From Podocnemis expansa (taxonomy: Eukaryota > Chordata > Testudines > Podocnemididae), in assembly GCA_007922195.1 (NCBI GenBank), contig ML682005.1, positions 34,442,639 through 34,506,638 of the forward strand: a stretch of DNA of 64,000 nt. Reading direction: 5' to 3'. The translations under genes were made by a program, and so were the position numbers. Shown piece by piece: positions 11,561 to 24,439 of the stretch (within the stretch, counting starts at the first letter, position 1; every line of letters begins with the position of its first letter). The notes beneath the pieces were generated by a model, which searched no databases, had not been told where the DNA came from, and was given only the letters and a program-made list of their open reading frames with translations.

Positions 11561-14049
11561 CAATGGATCATCCCTGCCATTCTCAAGCACACCAACTTAT
11601 TTAGAGGTAAACCTGGACTGATCTCTTTCCTCCAGAGTATATCTCCAAAATGAAATTTTTCCAATTTTTTTTTTTTAATTCTGATTCAGAGGAAAGTTAG
11701 GAAATCTTCTTCCATTCCAATGCATACCAACTGTTTATTTTCAAAATGTCTGTTTCATGTGAGTCATAAATTCTGTGTTTTTAGTCAGTCCTAGTTAGCC
11801 CTACAAATTACCCCATTTAGGTGTCTTACTTCTGACTTGTATCAATTCCATGTTGGCAAGAAGTTAATGCAGACTCAATGGCTCAGCACCACACATTGAT
11901 TAGGCACCTTGCTTTGATGATCTGGGCCACTATAGATTAAGTCAAGGCCATTTTTCAAACAGATGCAGAATTATGCTAAGGAGACCATTCAATTGTGCTT
12001 GCAATCCCCATTATTGCATGTCACAGATCCCACTCTCTCCAGAAGCTCTCCCTCCCCCAACCCTAACAACACACAGCACAAAGGTGTGTCTACCAGGAAA
12101 GAAAAAACTGCAGCTACCCTACACCAGCCAATGGACTCGTGGGGCTCAGGCTGCAGGCCTGCTTCATTTCTCATAAATTTCTGGGCTCAGGCTAGAGTCA
12201 GAGCTTTGGGACACTCCACCTCTGAAGGTAATAAAGACTAGTCCAAACACTGACTGAGATCATTATGCCTCCATGCCAAGGACATGAGGAGCCACCTTCA
12301 AAAACCTTCGTTTCCCATCCCCAGCAGAAGGGTAGCATGCCTGAGGCTCCTTGGTCCCTTTCCAGGCACTGCCACACTCCAGCTGTTTTGTATCATTTCT
12401 GAAATGGTGAGCCTTGTGACCCAGTGATTTAGGTTCAATGGAGATATGTCCTGTAATAGCTATGCTGGCTGCACCAGCTCTTACAGGTCAGTGCTGTGCT
12501 ATCACCCCATTATCTACCTTCCTAACTGAAACTCTTTCCCAAGTAATATAAATACTTTAGCAGTTTTGGATATGGGATAAGGCGTAGCTGACATAATTGA
12601 TGCATAATCAATAGTTTAAACAGGGGGTTTGGAACTCATATCTAAAAATGGGGATCAGAACACACATTACCAGAGCAGTGAGGTTTAGAAATGTTGTCTG
12701 AGTGCTCATTTTTTGCCCAGTATTTCTTTGGGTAACCAGCATTCAGATCAGAATTTTAGAGACGATCATCACCCATATTTAGCCTTGAAAGTTACCTTTT
12801 GGATCTGAGCATCCAATACAGATGATGTCTCTGGTTTTCAAAAGTGCTGAATACCCACAGATCCTATGGTCATCAACCAGTGTTCATGCTCTCTGAAATT
12901 CAAAGAAATTCTGCACTCCCAAATGAGAAGCAAAACCCCTCAAAAAAACCAAACCAAACCAAAACAAAACAAAAAAACCCACTTAAATGCTTCTTGAAGC
13001 CAGTCTCAACTGACCCTACTGAGTAGCTATTCTTAAGAGCTTTTATAATTAAGCATGACTAGGCTAGAAAAACACAAACCCAATAACAATGGAAAAATCA
13101 TTGGTGTTTGTACTTAATACCAGCTTCATGTAAGAGACGTTTTCTGACTATTATTCCATTGTTAGATAATTTTTTTATCCAGATAGAATATGAACTATAT
13201 CCTTAGCAAATGGACTGGAGTAAATCCTTTTAAGTTATGCTCTTTATCCCAGCAGATGAAATATATTTTGTAATCTTAAGTGTTAAATACCTAGAAATGA
13301 ATGAAAGTCCTCTTTTGCATCTCTCTCTTCCAGCTTCTGTCGCTTGTACAAATCCAATCACTTGCAGCATTGGCAGGGGAACACTTGAGGTTTTCTATTA
13401 TTTGATGACAGGTTTTTGCTTCCTGACAGATGCAAATTCATGTGTGCATATTGAGAAACACATGTGTCGTGGACACATACACAGGGAGTGACAGAATATC
13501 AAGCTCCAATAATGGGAGTCTCTGTGTTCCACTAGTAAAGTCAAACTGGATAATGTTGTCACTGACAGTAAACAGTATGTAACACAATGTGTGTCATGAT
13601 ATAAAGCTGACAAGTTGCACTGCACTAACATATGCCCAGAATTTGTAAGCAGATTTCTACAGATTTAAACGCCTTAGCATCCAGAACAGGAATGATCTCC
13701 CTGGAGATTTATAACATCTTTGCTCAAATTTTAGTTTTGAATACAAAAACATTTTTAAATATAATAATTACTCTCTGCCTCACACTGGCATGAGCAAAAT
13801 GGTACAGCACCATGTGTATGCTGAATAAGACCCAAGCATCATCAGCATATGTCCCCTTCTGTGACCTGCAGACCCACTAGTTATGAGTTCATTACATGCA
13901 CAATCCATGTGTACCTGCTTAAATGTGGTCAGGCCATGATTAATGTGTCACACCTTTTCCCAACTGAGTTTCATACTACACATTTGGGGATGTCAAAGAA
14001 AGAAGAGTAGCAGCATCAGCTTTTCCACTTCTGAAATTATATCATTTAT
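11561..14049. other. Intergenic sequence with an A-rich simple repeat
   Basis: About 12937-12979 is an (AACC/AAAC)-type A-rich simple repeat. The rest has only short open frames without recognisable domains. No RNA gene or repeat family was recognised. Confidence 0.45.
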
Positions 14050-14166
14050 TGTAAACATTGCAGAAGCATCTAAGAGGCCTAGTCATATCTATGACCCTGT
14101 TGTGCTATGCACTGTGCAAACACATAACAAATGGATGGCTCCTGCTCTAAAGCACTTGAAATCTAA
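14050..14166 (+). repeat. Old interspersed repeat ('gccctgttgtgctatgcact' type)
   Basis: The stretch 'aagaggcctagtcatatc...ctgttgtgctatgcactgtg' followed by 'aaacacataacaaatgga' and 'gctctaaagcacttgaaatc' matches a widespread old sauropsid repeat. Its usual copies read 'ccattgtgctaggcgctgta' and 'gccccaaagagcttacaatc'. A more decayed copy lies at about 35120-35230. The family is recalled, not searched. Confidence 0.45.
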
Positions 14167-15130
14167 ATTGAGTTTATAGGAATTTGCTTGCTATATAGGA
14201 ATAAGCGCCGGATTCTATGAGATGCTGAAAAAAATCAAGAATGCACAGCTTTTTTTCAGAAGGTATTGCCTGCCTCACAAAGAGTAGATTTAAAGACCCT
14301 AAGTGGAGGGAATAGAAGCCCAAGATTGCAACCAGTTAATTCAACAGGAGCTGTTTCTTTGTATAAACACACTGCAAAGTGTGTATAAGCATTTGAATTC
14401 ATTACTTACCACATTTTAGTTTTATGGTCTTTTTTATCTTTTCAGCCCAACACATTTCTTTTCTTCCTCATTCTTCTCTTAGGCTCCTCAGTATCTCTTC
14501 CTCCTTCTTTTCTGTAGCCTGGCTTGATGGGGTTGTTTTCTCACAGGAGAAACACAGCCATTAGAATAAGACTGGGAGATCGAAATTTCAGTATTTTTTG
14601 CTGTGTTGCCAAGCCAGAGTGTATAAGTTTTCTATATGGAGGAGGAACTATTTAATATTCTTTAGGGAGGTTTATACCCCTCAGACACACCTTTTGTTGG
14701 TGCCAGAATGCAAGGCCCAACCTGTATGTCGTTGCCATTGTGACCCCTGTAATGATCCCTGAGGCCTTGTGTTTTCTTAAAAGTAAATGAAAATTCTATG
14801 AAATGCTGAGAAACCTCAAGCATTCTCAAGGAAAACTGTCTTAGATCTACACAGCTCAGGATTCTCCACAGTTCATTCGAGTATTGGATTCTAGCAAGAA
14901 GCTCTTTTCTTAGGGTTTACCATCACCAGCTATAATATTAGAGATGTTAAACTGCATCAACACTAGAGCGTAAGAGGTGTTTCAAGTGGGATTTGCTACC
15001 TTGAGCTACCCAATCTGATGTTTTAGTATCTTAGGTAGACAAGGGATGATCAGATCTGAGTCTCCATTATCATACACCTTGTGCAGGTCATTCACACATG
15101 TGCAAATTGGGGTAGAGGAGCTAGTGACTG
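14167..15130. other. Intergenic sequence, nothing recognised
   Basis: No coding or RNA signal and no assignable repeat. Confidence 0.4.
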
Positions 15131-15133
15131 AAA

Positions 15134-15433
15134 GGCTATGTTCACACACAGAGGGCTTGTTTTGAAACACCCTGGGAGGAAGGTCCATAGTTATTTTGAA
15201 ACAACAATTGTTTTGAAATAACATGTCCTAACGTCGCTATTTCGAAATCATTGGTTTTGAAATAACCGTCCTTTCAAAACGGATGGGGTTTAAGCCGTTT
15301 TGAAAGGACAGCTTCCATTTTGAAACAAGGGGTTTGCTTGTTTCGAAATGGCCGTACATCGTGTGGCCATGGTCTTTCTTATTTTGAAACAACCTCTGTT
15401 GTTTTGAAATAAGAATGCTGTGTGAACACACCC
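15134..15433. mobile_element. 300-bp MITE with TTTCGAAA/TTTTGAAA palindromes
   Basis: The ends are GGCTATGTTCACACA and the near-complement TGTGTGAACACACCC. AAA flanks both sides (15131-15133 and 15434-15436). The interior is largely made of TTATTTTGAAACAA, TTTCGAAAT and similar palindromic units about every 20-30 bp. There is no coding capacity. It belongs with the elements at 18756-19222 and 19933-20447. Confidence 0.7.
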
Positions 15434-15525
15434 AAAGTGGGTCTGGTCCTGAAAGGAGTTGAGCACTTTCTCACCATTGAAGTTTAGGCTGTTGAGTAGC
15501 TCACTGCACTGGGCCAAAAGAACCT

Positions 15526-15595
15526 GATCCAGTGCATTCTGATGTCAGCTGAAGTCAACAGGAATTATCCTATTGACTTTTGTGGGCATTGGATC
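15526..15595. repeat. 70-bp inverted-repeat element
   Basis: The arms GATCCAGTGC and GCATTGGATC are complementary except at one position. The core contains 'gaagtcaacagg' and 'cctattgacttttgt', the usual centre of an old amniote foldback family. Confidence 0.45.
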
Positions 15596-16129
15596 CATTT
15601 TTTATAAGCAACAGTTTCACTTGTGCATCTCAGTTCAGGATACATGATGATATTAACCTTTGCAATTTTGTCATTATGGTCTTTTATATTTTATTAGTGT
15701 TCATCTGCTAGTGAACACTCTAGTTAAAGTAGCTAAACCATTTCTGTGATGATATATTGTTTTTAATTGGTCATAAACAACATTTACAGAAATAATTAGG
15801 TACTGAATTTTAATATTTTTTCTGAATCTGACAAATTTTAGGGTGGGGGAGAGGTTCCATTGAATGGAACCCACATAAAATTCATCTGGCCATTTTTTTG
15901 AGACTAAAATACTATGAATTTCCCACACTCATTTTAAAAAAAATTGCTAGATATTCTTGCTCCATACTCCCTTAATCCACAGACAAATATTTAAAATTTG
16001 AAATATTCTATATGATAAGTGTTGTTGAGATTTCTTTGATCACAACTGTTTAGATAATAAAAAGTTCTAAGTGACTGAAAGGAATGTTCAAAATTTCTGT
16101 TCTGTATAGCATCTTGCCCTTATCACTGT

Positions 16130-16627
16130 CAGTGGTCGATCAGGGTCCAGTGGGCCCCCTTCACTGGAGGGCTTCCTGCCCCACCAGCAGGCCAGCACTG
16201 GGGGGGGGGGCAGCTGGGGGCCAGAGACCAGCTGTGGTCTGGCCAGTCAGCCCTGGGGAGAGACTGGACCAACTGCTGTGCATGGTGCAGCTTTGGGCTG
16301 TGCCACAGCCTGTGCTGCATGTGTGGCAGGCAGCCTGCTCTCCCCCTCCTGCCCCATAGCCAACCAGCCAGGCCACAGCCAGCTTGCCCCACCCCAGGAG
16401 CAGAGTGACTGGCCCAGGGGCAGGGTGAGAATGGGAGAGCTCAAGCTGTGGGCTGGCTCACCCCACCCCTGGGGGCAGATCAGCCAAGCCCTGGGGCAGA
16501 GCAGGAGCTCAGAGCCCAGCCTCAGGCTGGGCTGCCCCACTCCCCTTCCCAGTGCCAGGCTGCCAGAAGGGCAGAGGGGCCGACACATTGTGGTTGGCCC
16601 ATGGGCCCATATGGCAATCCACTCCTG
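16130..16627. mobile_element. GC-rich non-autonomous hAT-like element
   Basis: It starts CAGTGGTCGATCAGGG and ends 'aatccactcctg', the same layout as the copy at 35513-36002 that has a clear 8-bp duplication. The interior is strongly G+C-rich, with a G run at 16201-16210. No clear duplication flanks this copy. Open frames on both strands here are G+C artefacts. Confidence 0.55.
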
Positions 16628-16639
16628 ACCTATACCCCT

Positions 16640-16925
16640 GAGGCCAAATCTATACTTACTGGTAGAACTACATCACTAAAGGGTGGGAAAAATCCACACC
16701 CATGAGACACATAGGTTTACTGACTTAACTCACATTGTAGAGAGTACTACGTCAGCAGGAGAGTTTCTTCCATCAACATAGCTACTGCGTCTCTAAGAGG
16801 TGGATTAAATACATCAATGGAAGCAGCTCTCTCATGAGCACTGGAAGAGCTTCACTTGAGCGTTACACCAGAGGAGTTGCAATGGTGCAGTGTTTTTAAC
16901 ATACATCTGCCCCAGATACCATCAA
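16640..16925. repeat. Decayed TIR element ('catcaacatagctactgc' type)
   Basis: The sequence 'gccaaatctatacttactgg' at the left, and the pair 'gtcagcaggagagtttcttc' and 'catcaacatagctactgcgt' with 'aatggaagcagctctctcat', resemble a common turtle/crocodilian DNA element with GTCGACATAGC-type internal repeats. Another decayed relative may lie at about 34060-34335. Assigned from memory only. Confidence 0.4.
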
Positions 16926-18752
16926 GTAGACCATTAAGTAGAACCTTCAGGCATCTAATAATATTTTAGAAGAATCATGCACCTGCAATATCACTACAAA
17001 CATTTTGTTTTTCCCTCCTGAACCTATGAGACAGACTGATAGAAGAACTTGCAAAAGGGATTTGTCTTATAGAAATATATGCAGCACAAGTCTTCCTTAA
17101 AAGTAAAGTAAGAAGTGCTGAATGAACATGGGGAACAAAACTGGAGACATGACAATTGTTTGGCCCTTATCTTTTTAAGATCTTCATAAATTTTCTTACT
17201 TTCTGCTATGTGATGAAATTTCTCCATTTTCATCTTTCTTTCTTTCTCAATTGCTAAGACTTTATAGGGTTTTGTCTCCAGTAGAGTTGTTTTTAACTTG
17301 ATTGCCAATTCACTCAAATCAACTAGTAGCTGTAATGTGCTTGCCCAGATATCGCACCATCTTTAAACCTATTAAGACTATTTCTGTGAGTAAGCCATAT
17401 GGAAGTGCTTATAGGATCAGAGCCCAAACCAATGTTGTATACCTATCTGAAAGCAATTAGATTAGGCTTGGGATACCAATTTCTCTTAGAGATAAATCTT
17501 CAATATTTTAATTGCATCATTACTGCCTAGGTGTAATATGCCAAATATGCCAAAAACATCAGACAAAATACACAAGTGGTGTGTTCCACTTAGATTTCTG
17601 TGGAACATCAGAACAAAAACATGTGAAAACAAGAAGTCTAGAAAGTAAGTAACAAATTTTCCCTTGGGACATGAAACATGCACAGTGCAGGGTCCTTGTC
17701 CCTTGAAAGTAAAGACACTAAATTCATCCAATTAGCTGAAGAGTACTTCATTTGAACTCAAATACTTAAAAATAAGAGTATCCACTTATTCTGTGTTGCA
17801 TCAAATTTCATTTTTAGGTATGGTTGACACCTTTGGTGTAAATTTAGGACTGCTTCTCCCCTCAATCTACAGAGCTCTGTCAATGTCAATCAAACAGAGC
17901 TCCCTTTAATGTCAATGGCTCATATAAACAAAGATCAGAGGTAGAAACTGGCTTTTATTCAGAAACTCAAATTTTCCAGTGTTATCAATCTTTTTTCAGT
18001 ATCACATTCCTGCATTCAGCAACACTTGATGTAAAAATATGCTCACTCTACGATTACTGCTTCCTTTGTGATGCTCCTCCTTCTTCCCCATTCTCAGGAG
18101 AATAACTAAGCAGGGGGTAAAACAGAGTGCACTGGGTTAGTGATTTTACAAGTGAATGGACAAAGTAGCTCAGTTATAACTTCCATGGTATTTCGAAGTC
18201 CTTCCACATGGGGCAAGAAATTCAAAAGAAAATGTTTCTTCCTCTTGCCCCAATATAAAACTATAATCTACACCTCTGCAAAGGAAGTAAATAAAAGCCT
18301 TAAACGTGTTTAATTTCTTTATGTTAAATTCATATATTCTTTTAATTATAAATAACACTTAATTCAAAACAAAAACAGGATCCATAAGCCATGTCAGAGT
18401 TTTCTGGTTCTTTTTCACCAGGCTATGTCATGGTCTGGAAGCAGTGTGTTTTGGTTTGTACTGTTACAGCTGTTAAATTTGTTCTTAATGAACATAGTAG
18501 AATTTAGCAGCTGGAATAAAAATTGGCAGGAACTGCAGAGTGCGATTTTTACTCACAATCTTGTTCTAGAATCAACACTAGGGAAACAGAATGATACAAG
18601 AGAGTGACGTAAAGTGATACAACAGAGTGAGTCAAAGGAATGAGTAGGCAATAAATCAAAATCATTGCACAAGCAGAATTTTGAAGTGACATGAGAAAGA
18701 CAAGGTTGCATTTGCTGAGTCAAGAAAGGAAGAGATAGCAGAAGTCAAGATC
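16926..18752. other. Intergenic sequence, nothing recognised
   Basis: Only short frames without domains (17024-17317, 17486-17731, 18170-18358). One frame at 17024-17317 is lysine-rich and could look helical, but base composition explains this. No repeat family could be named. Confidence 0.4.
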
Positions 18753-18755
18753 CAA

Positions 18756-19222
18756 GGATGTGTTCACACAGCCTCCTTATTTCGAAACAATGGAGGTTGT
18801 TTCAAAATAAGGTTTCGGCTGTTCACACGATGCATGGTTGTTTTGGAACAACGGGAACCGTTGTTCCGAAACAACCGTGCTGTTTCGAAACAAGTTAAAC
18901 CTAGTCTGTGGGTGAAACAACGTTGTTTCACAACAGTTGTTTCGAAACAACGCTGTGCGAACGTGTTGTTTCGAAACAACGGTGGTTTCGAAACGACTTG
19001 TTTCGAAACAACCGTCATCTGAACATGTTGTTTTGAAATGACGGTGAGTTGTTTTGAAATAACTGTTGTCTGGAATTGCTATTTTGATTCCAGCTTTTAT
19101 CCTTATTTCGAAGTGACTATTTTGCTAATTTGAAATAAGTCATTTCAAAATAAGGCGTTATTTCGATACAAGTTGTTTCGAAACAACCGTATCAAAATAA
19201 CCCCCTGTGTGTGAACACAGCC
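18756..19222. mobile_element. 467-bp MITE with dense GTTTCGAAAC palindromes
   Basis: The inverted ends are GGATGTGTTCACACA and TGTGTGAACACAGCC. CAA lies just outside each end (18753-18755 and 19223-19225). The interior has a dozen or more TTGTTTCGAAACAA-like palindromes, which give overlapping open frames on both strands rich in 'FRNN' and 'ETT' peptides. These frames are artefacts of the palindromes. This is the best-preserved copy of the TTCGAA group in the window. Confidence 0.75.
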
Positions 19223-19225
19223 CAA

Positions 19226-19929
19226 GATGGCAAAGTCATGAAGGATGAGTAGCAAGGGAAGAAAGAGCAAACAGGTGAGCAGTGCTGAGGGAGATAAGGT
19301 ACTGGTCAGAAAGAGCATTCTGGGAGCAATGGAGAGTGAACAGGAGAGCTGATCCTAGTCTGAAGAGCAGCTAAAGGAGAGAAGAGAGGGTTAGGGGTAT
19401 GATGGAAACTTTCTTTATGCAAAGTTCTGAATTGTATAATTTTATATGTTACTTGATAACACAAACTTTTCATTTTTGCTACCTTAACTAGGAAGTTCCT
19501 GGGTCTCAACAGGGACCTATGATGTGAAGAGCGACAGAGAACAAGAAAATACAAAATGAAGGCTCGGTCCTTACCTGCAAAGCAAAAGAAAAGCAGACCT
19601 AGACACAATCTGAAGTGTTCAATAGTTAGTTTTGTTTCCTTCTCCACTGGAGGATTTGATTGTGTCATAATACAGTCATTGACATGTTAACTAATTTTAT
19701 GACAGGAGGTGACACCTGCACATCTCCCTAACCCACTCCTAGAATTCCTATACATATCCTTCCTTTACTGTTCATGTTTCGTGTCTCTAACTATCTTCCC
19801 ATGACATTTTCTGTTCTTCAGCAACTCACATTTGTACAACATCTCTGCTACATCCACTAATTATTTCAACAATGACTATTTCTATTTTGACACTTAGCAC
19901 ATCACCAATAAGCTTTAGAATTTACACAC
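19226..19929. other. Intergenic sequence, nothing recognised
   Basis: An open frame at 19306-19668 on the minus strand has no recognisable domain. No repeat or RNA gene was recognised. Confidence 0.4.
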
Positions 19930-19932
19930 GAA

Positions 19933-20447
19933 GGCTATGTCTACACATAGATGCTTATTTTGAAATAAGTTAATTTGAAATAAGTTAATTCAAAATAAGT
20001 TAATTCAAAATAAAATCGATATTTCAAATGAACTTAAAGCAAAAACCTCAAATTGAAATAGCAAGTCTGGACACAGGACTTGCTATTTTGAATCAGGAGA
20101 GGGGCAGCATAGAAGGTGTGGCAACATTGCCCCCTGGCAGGGCCATGTTGCCAGCCAATATATAGAAGAAGGAAGGCACGCTGGGAAGGAGAAGGGCAAA
20201 AGTGTTAAATTGAAATAATGTTTTTTTTTTAAATAACATGCCCAAACAGCATGATTTTGAAACAACCATTTCGAAATAATGGCTATTTCGATTTCAGCCT
20301 AGCTTTTACTATTGTGAAGTAAGGTTCATTATTTCGAAATGACAGGGCTCATCATTTCAAAATAATGAAATGTTGTTTGGACATGACAACTTTTAAATTG
20401 AAACAATGGTCATTGTTTTGATTTAAAAGCATCGTGTGGACATAGCC
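19933..20447. mobile_element. 515-bp MITE with TTATTTCGAAATAA palindromes
   Basis: GGCTATGTCTACACA starts it and TGTGGACATAGCC ends it. GAA and AAA flank the two ends, an imperfect 3-bp duplication. Several AATTTGAAATAAGTTAATT-like and ATTTCGAAATAATG-like units occupy both subterminal parts. The middle (20097-20168) is similar to a segment at 45107-45178 inside another TIR element of this window. There is no coding capacity. Confidence 0.7.
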
Positions 20448-21109
20448 AAAGGGTGGGATATTCATAATGCGCAGAGCTATTATTGTTTAAGCTATTTGAA
20501 GAATCAGGGAATCAGATGGAATCTATTTGAACTCTGCTCCTATTTAGATGACTTTCATTGCAACCATGAGTTCTGGAAACTTGCTTCTTTTGTAGTGACT
20601 TAAAGCTGAGATTCTGCAAAGTCTGAACATGTTGTGCGAGCCAGAGAAATACATCAACAGGGCTAGCTGTTCAACACTATCACCTAAAAAAAAAAAAAAA
20701 AAAGGAAGAAAAAGGGGTGGGGGCAGTACAAAACACTACAGTCAGCAAAACCAAAATCAAAAACCTTCCTTGGCACTATTTAAATTTCTCTTGGTACAAA
20801 AAAGCCTACCATGATACCATGAGAAGTAAGTACACTGGTCTGAAATCTTGTCTATATTAGAAAAGTCACACTGAGTTAACTAAATTGATTTAGTTAAACT
20901 AGTGCAAATCTAAAATGTAAACACACACACAAATCAGTTTAACCCTTGCTTATGTCAAAATAATTTTACATCAATAACCTACAGAGTCAAGTAAACTGAT
21001 TTACACAGAAGTTAAATCAGCTTAAATGCATCTACATTAATTTTTACACCATTTTAACTAAATCCATTTGAAATCTATTTAGTCAAACAGATGCAAATTT
21101 ATTCATATA
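20448..21109. repeat. Poly(A)-type tract and a decayed TIR-element-like stretch
   Basis: About 20686-20708 is an A run. From about 20840 to 21110 repeated 'aactaaattgatttagttaa' and 'gtaaactgatttacac' motifs, starting at 'ttgtctatattag', look like an old relative of the GGCTATGTCTACAC elements with AATTTAAATT-like inner repeats. No clear ends were found. Confidence 0.35.
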
Positions 21110-23411
21110 CCATTGTCCAGCCCTCAGTTTAGTTCCCAGAAGAGAAATTTCAAGTTCACAAATATCTTCAATACCACATTTAGCATCCTTTTAAGTATTA
21201 GCAGAGAAGCATAGGCAATCTCATTACTGTCATTTGTGTTGTACTTGTATTGTGGATTGCAATGTGCAGTTGGATGACATCTTTTATACTGACTTTTTCC
21301 ATAAAAAATATGCAGTTTTCTCAAAACCAAAAGGAATGTGTGGATTTTGATGTAAACGTTGAAGTAAAAAAAATTGAAACATTTCATTCATTTCATTTTT
21401 GCTTTTACATAATGCGAAAACACTTCTGCCAATATACTGTGTTAAATATTACATGTATAGAATATAACCTTTGAATGTAATGTAAAGGACAAAATATTGG
21501 GGGTCAGATGTAGTACTAAGGTATTTGTTTGATTTAATTTGATTTTTAGTTCCTGAAAGCTAAATATTGAGTATAACCTTGTAGAAACAGATTTGGTAAA
21601 TTTCTGTGTAGTTGTTTTGCTTCAGTAAATGAAAACATTACTTTAAAACTCAGGTAAGAAATTATTATACATTGTTTTATGTATCTTTATATAAAAAAGG
21701 TACAAGTAGCAAGCATGTGACACAAAGAAATGGAACAGTAACAGCAATAATTGTGATTGCATGCTTTTTACAATGTGTCTAATAAAAGGGATTTCTGCCA
21801 ACTCAAATATTCAGTAACACATGCAGATTACTTTCTCAGTGTCAAATTCAGTCGTTTTGCTAGATGCATATCCAACAAACATTTCTAGTGAAGTGCTTAT
21901 GAATGACTAAATACCTGATTTCAATAAATTGTTCCTGAAATTGGGTATCTTACTTTGAATGAGATTTAAAAACAGAAAGAAACAAAAAAGAAAAATGACT
22001 AATAATGATAACAATTAGAGTCTTATTGCCATCTAATAATTTTACTCAACAGTTTGCTGAACTTTTTCATGATATGAGAATAGCTGATCAGAGTCCATAA
22101 CACCTCTAGCTGATGTTTCCATGGTCCATAGTTTCAGATTTCTTTGTAGCATGTTCAAAATCACTCAGGAGCGCACTATTCTCAAGCAGTCTATATAATG
22201 AAAACAATGTACATATAATAAAAGTTCAATGTAAAATCATCTTCGTTCACATATCACACAATAGACAAGTTGATAAAGCGTAAACTGAAATAATGCTAAC
22301 ATAAAAAAAATAAAGCTAAGATAGTTTCAGTAGGGAACTAATTTCTTCTTCAAGTTTCCAGTAAATCTCAAAATGTATTTAAAAACTAAGGAACACTTGG
22401 TGGCCAGCAACCAAATTACAAAAGAAACATGCTATTGTGCAATGGGAATATCTTTCTGAGGAAGTAAGAAATGTCTGTGACCCTTAGGTTTGGATAAAGG
22501 CAGTGGAATGAATTTAGAAATATGTCCACTTTTTTTTCCAGACAGTTGTAATAATTCACTATAGATTTTTCCTTTCACAGTCCCCATGTTTGTGTAAGTA
22601 GTCCTTCTCTGAAAATAAAACACAGTTAAAATATTTTCTGCTTATAAAAGAATATATAATTAGACAAATATATTTATCTAGCCATGCAAAAATATTAAAA
22701 CACTTATACATTTTCCCCTACAGAAGAGACATATACATTTCTTAAATATATGTATGAAGATTAGATACAACATGTGCAGCCTATGATATAGTTACGACTT
22801 TATTATGAAAGTTGAGATATTTATTCAGATAGGTGTTGGTGACAAATTAAATGCAAATCAACAGCTTAGCAGATGACAACTAAAATGATTTGTATATGGT
22901 AAATATTAAAATTATATTACCAATCCCAAAACTAACAATACTCCCCTTTACCATGCTTCCTACTGTTGAATGATTCAAATGAATTGACAGCAAGCAGCTT
23001 CATATTCTTCATGACTAAAACAGATTAGGCTGCCAGGTTTTATATACTGTACTGCATGATAGAACTTTTAAAATATAATTTTCATAAATGGAAAATGAAA
23101 CACCACATCCATGCAAAGCATGTCATTATAATGTGCTTAAAATGAAGATCAGATTCAGCAATGGGATGATTATCAAGCTATAAAGTATAAGAATCAAATG
23201 ATTTTATGTTTAGTTGATAATGTTAAAGCAGTTGTCTGAAATTTTAAGTCTCTATATATGCAAAACTGACTGTTTATATGCAAAATTTTAAACTATCTAG
23301 TATATATCTTGAAAATTATCTTTTTATTTGTCAAATAGAACAATATAAAATGGAATGCAACAGATGGTGCATGTGGCATTCATGTATGTTTACTTACCTT
23401 GAGTTTGCCTT
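21110..23411 (-). other. NETO1: Probable NETO1 3' UTR and downstream flank
   Basis: This A+T-rich stretch follows the NETO1 stop codon on the minus strand. AATAAA hexamers on that strand lie at 23323-23328, 22820-22825 and 22799-22804; which one, if any, is used cannot be decided. No repeat element was recognised in 21.5-23.4 kb, in contrast to both flanks. That fits a constrained 3' UTR but does not prove it. Confidence 0.4.
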
Positions 23412-23472
23412 TTAGACCCTAGTTGTGTTGTACTCAGACTCATGTTTGCTTAGAGACCCAATGAGGCAGAAC
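23412..23472 (-). CDS. NETO1: NETO1 terminal coding exon with PDZ-binding C-terminus
   Basis: The acceptor 'acattccag' is followed by G, which completes the split arginine codon (CG|G), then 19 codons [19 protein letters not shown] and TAA. The peptide is the known NETO1 ending. Its last residues are a class I PDZ ligand, reported to bind scaffolds of the PSD-95 type at the postsynaptic density. The phase fits the donor at 24633 exactly. The 3' UTR continues below 23412. This exon is used only if the donor inside the preceding exon is spliced; otherwise translation ends in SVSIDF. Confidence 0.93.
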
Positions 23473-24334
23473 CTGGAATGTTATGGCTATTTCATTCAAC
23501 ATAATAATGTTTGCATAGAAAAAGATATATATGCATATATACACTTAATAAAAAGCATATATCTTGATAATTTGAACCAAGTCATTTATACATGCATGCA
23601 GCTAGATTAAAATAGCTGAAGAGTTTAAGAGTCTTATATAGCTTAAACTTGCAAAGAAAACATGTAGGGCATGTAAACAAAAATAAAAGCACAAAAATAT
23701 AATGTATGCAAGGCAGAACATATAAAGTTTCTAAATGTTCCTTCTGAAACAAGTCATTCATTACTTTTTCTGTTTTTTTCTTTTAGTTTACTTGTAAAAC
23801 ATTTAATCATTCTGTTTACAAGCATTCAAGATGCAATACATAGTACAAATAGCCTCTGTATTAAAAAAATGCCAAACTTCACTTTTTCATTAATTAAAAA
23901 GACTTTTCAACAATATTTTTATATGTAAATGGGTAAAAATATTCTTTAAACACTGAAATGTCTCATTCTTAGTGAAATTGTATATATTTTAATTTGACAA
24001 GCAGTGATAACTAATAACAAAACAAATACTGTAATATTTTGAAAATATTGCAATTTACTTTGTAGAAAACAGCATGTCATAATAAAGAGGGTTTCCTTAT
24101 CTCTGAAGAGTGTTTTGCATGAGTCTGTTCATTCATCTTAACAGATAAAAACTCATTTTTTACTGATCTGGACTTTTTCCTTGTTATGGATTCTGGACAG
24201 TACTGAAGGCCACGCCCTAGCTATAAGGAAACCGTAAGCATGTAGCTCTTTCAAAAAACTAGAATTTTTCAAAAAGTTCTTTGGTTTGGTAAAATTTGTA
24301 CCTACACTTATTTAATATAGGGTTATGTGTGTGA

Positions 24335-24378
<44 letters not shown>

Positions 24379-24391
24379 ANNNNNNNNNNGA

Positions 24392-24439
<48 letters not shown>

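Noticed and set aside
16129..16705. G+C-rich block with many open frames, possible CpG-island promoter
   Set aside because: The block matches the hAT element at 35513-36002 that has a target duplication; composition accounts for the frames.
18764..19022. Open frames on both strands with repeated 'FRNN' and 'ETT'
   Set aside because: They are produced by TTCGAA palindromes of the MITE at 18756-19222.
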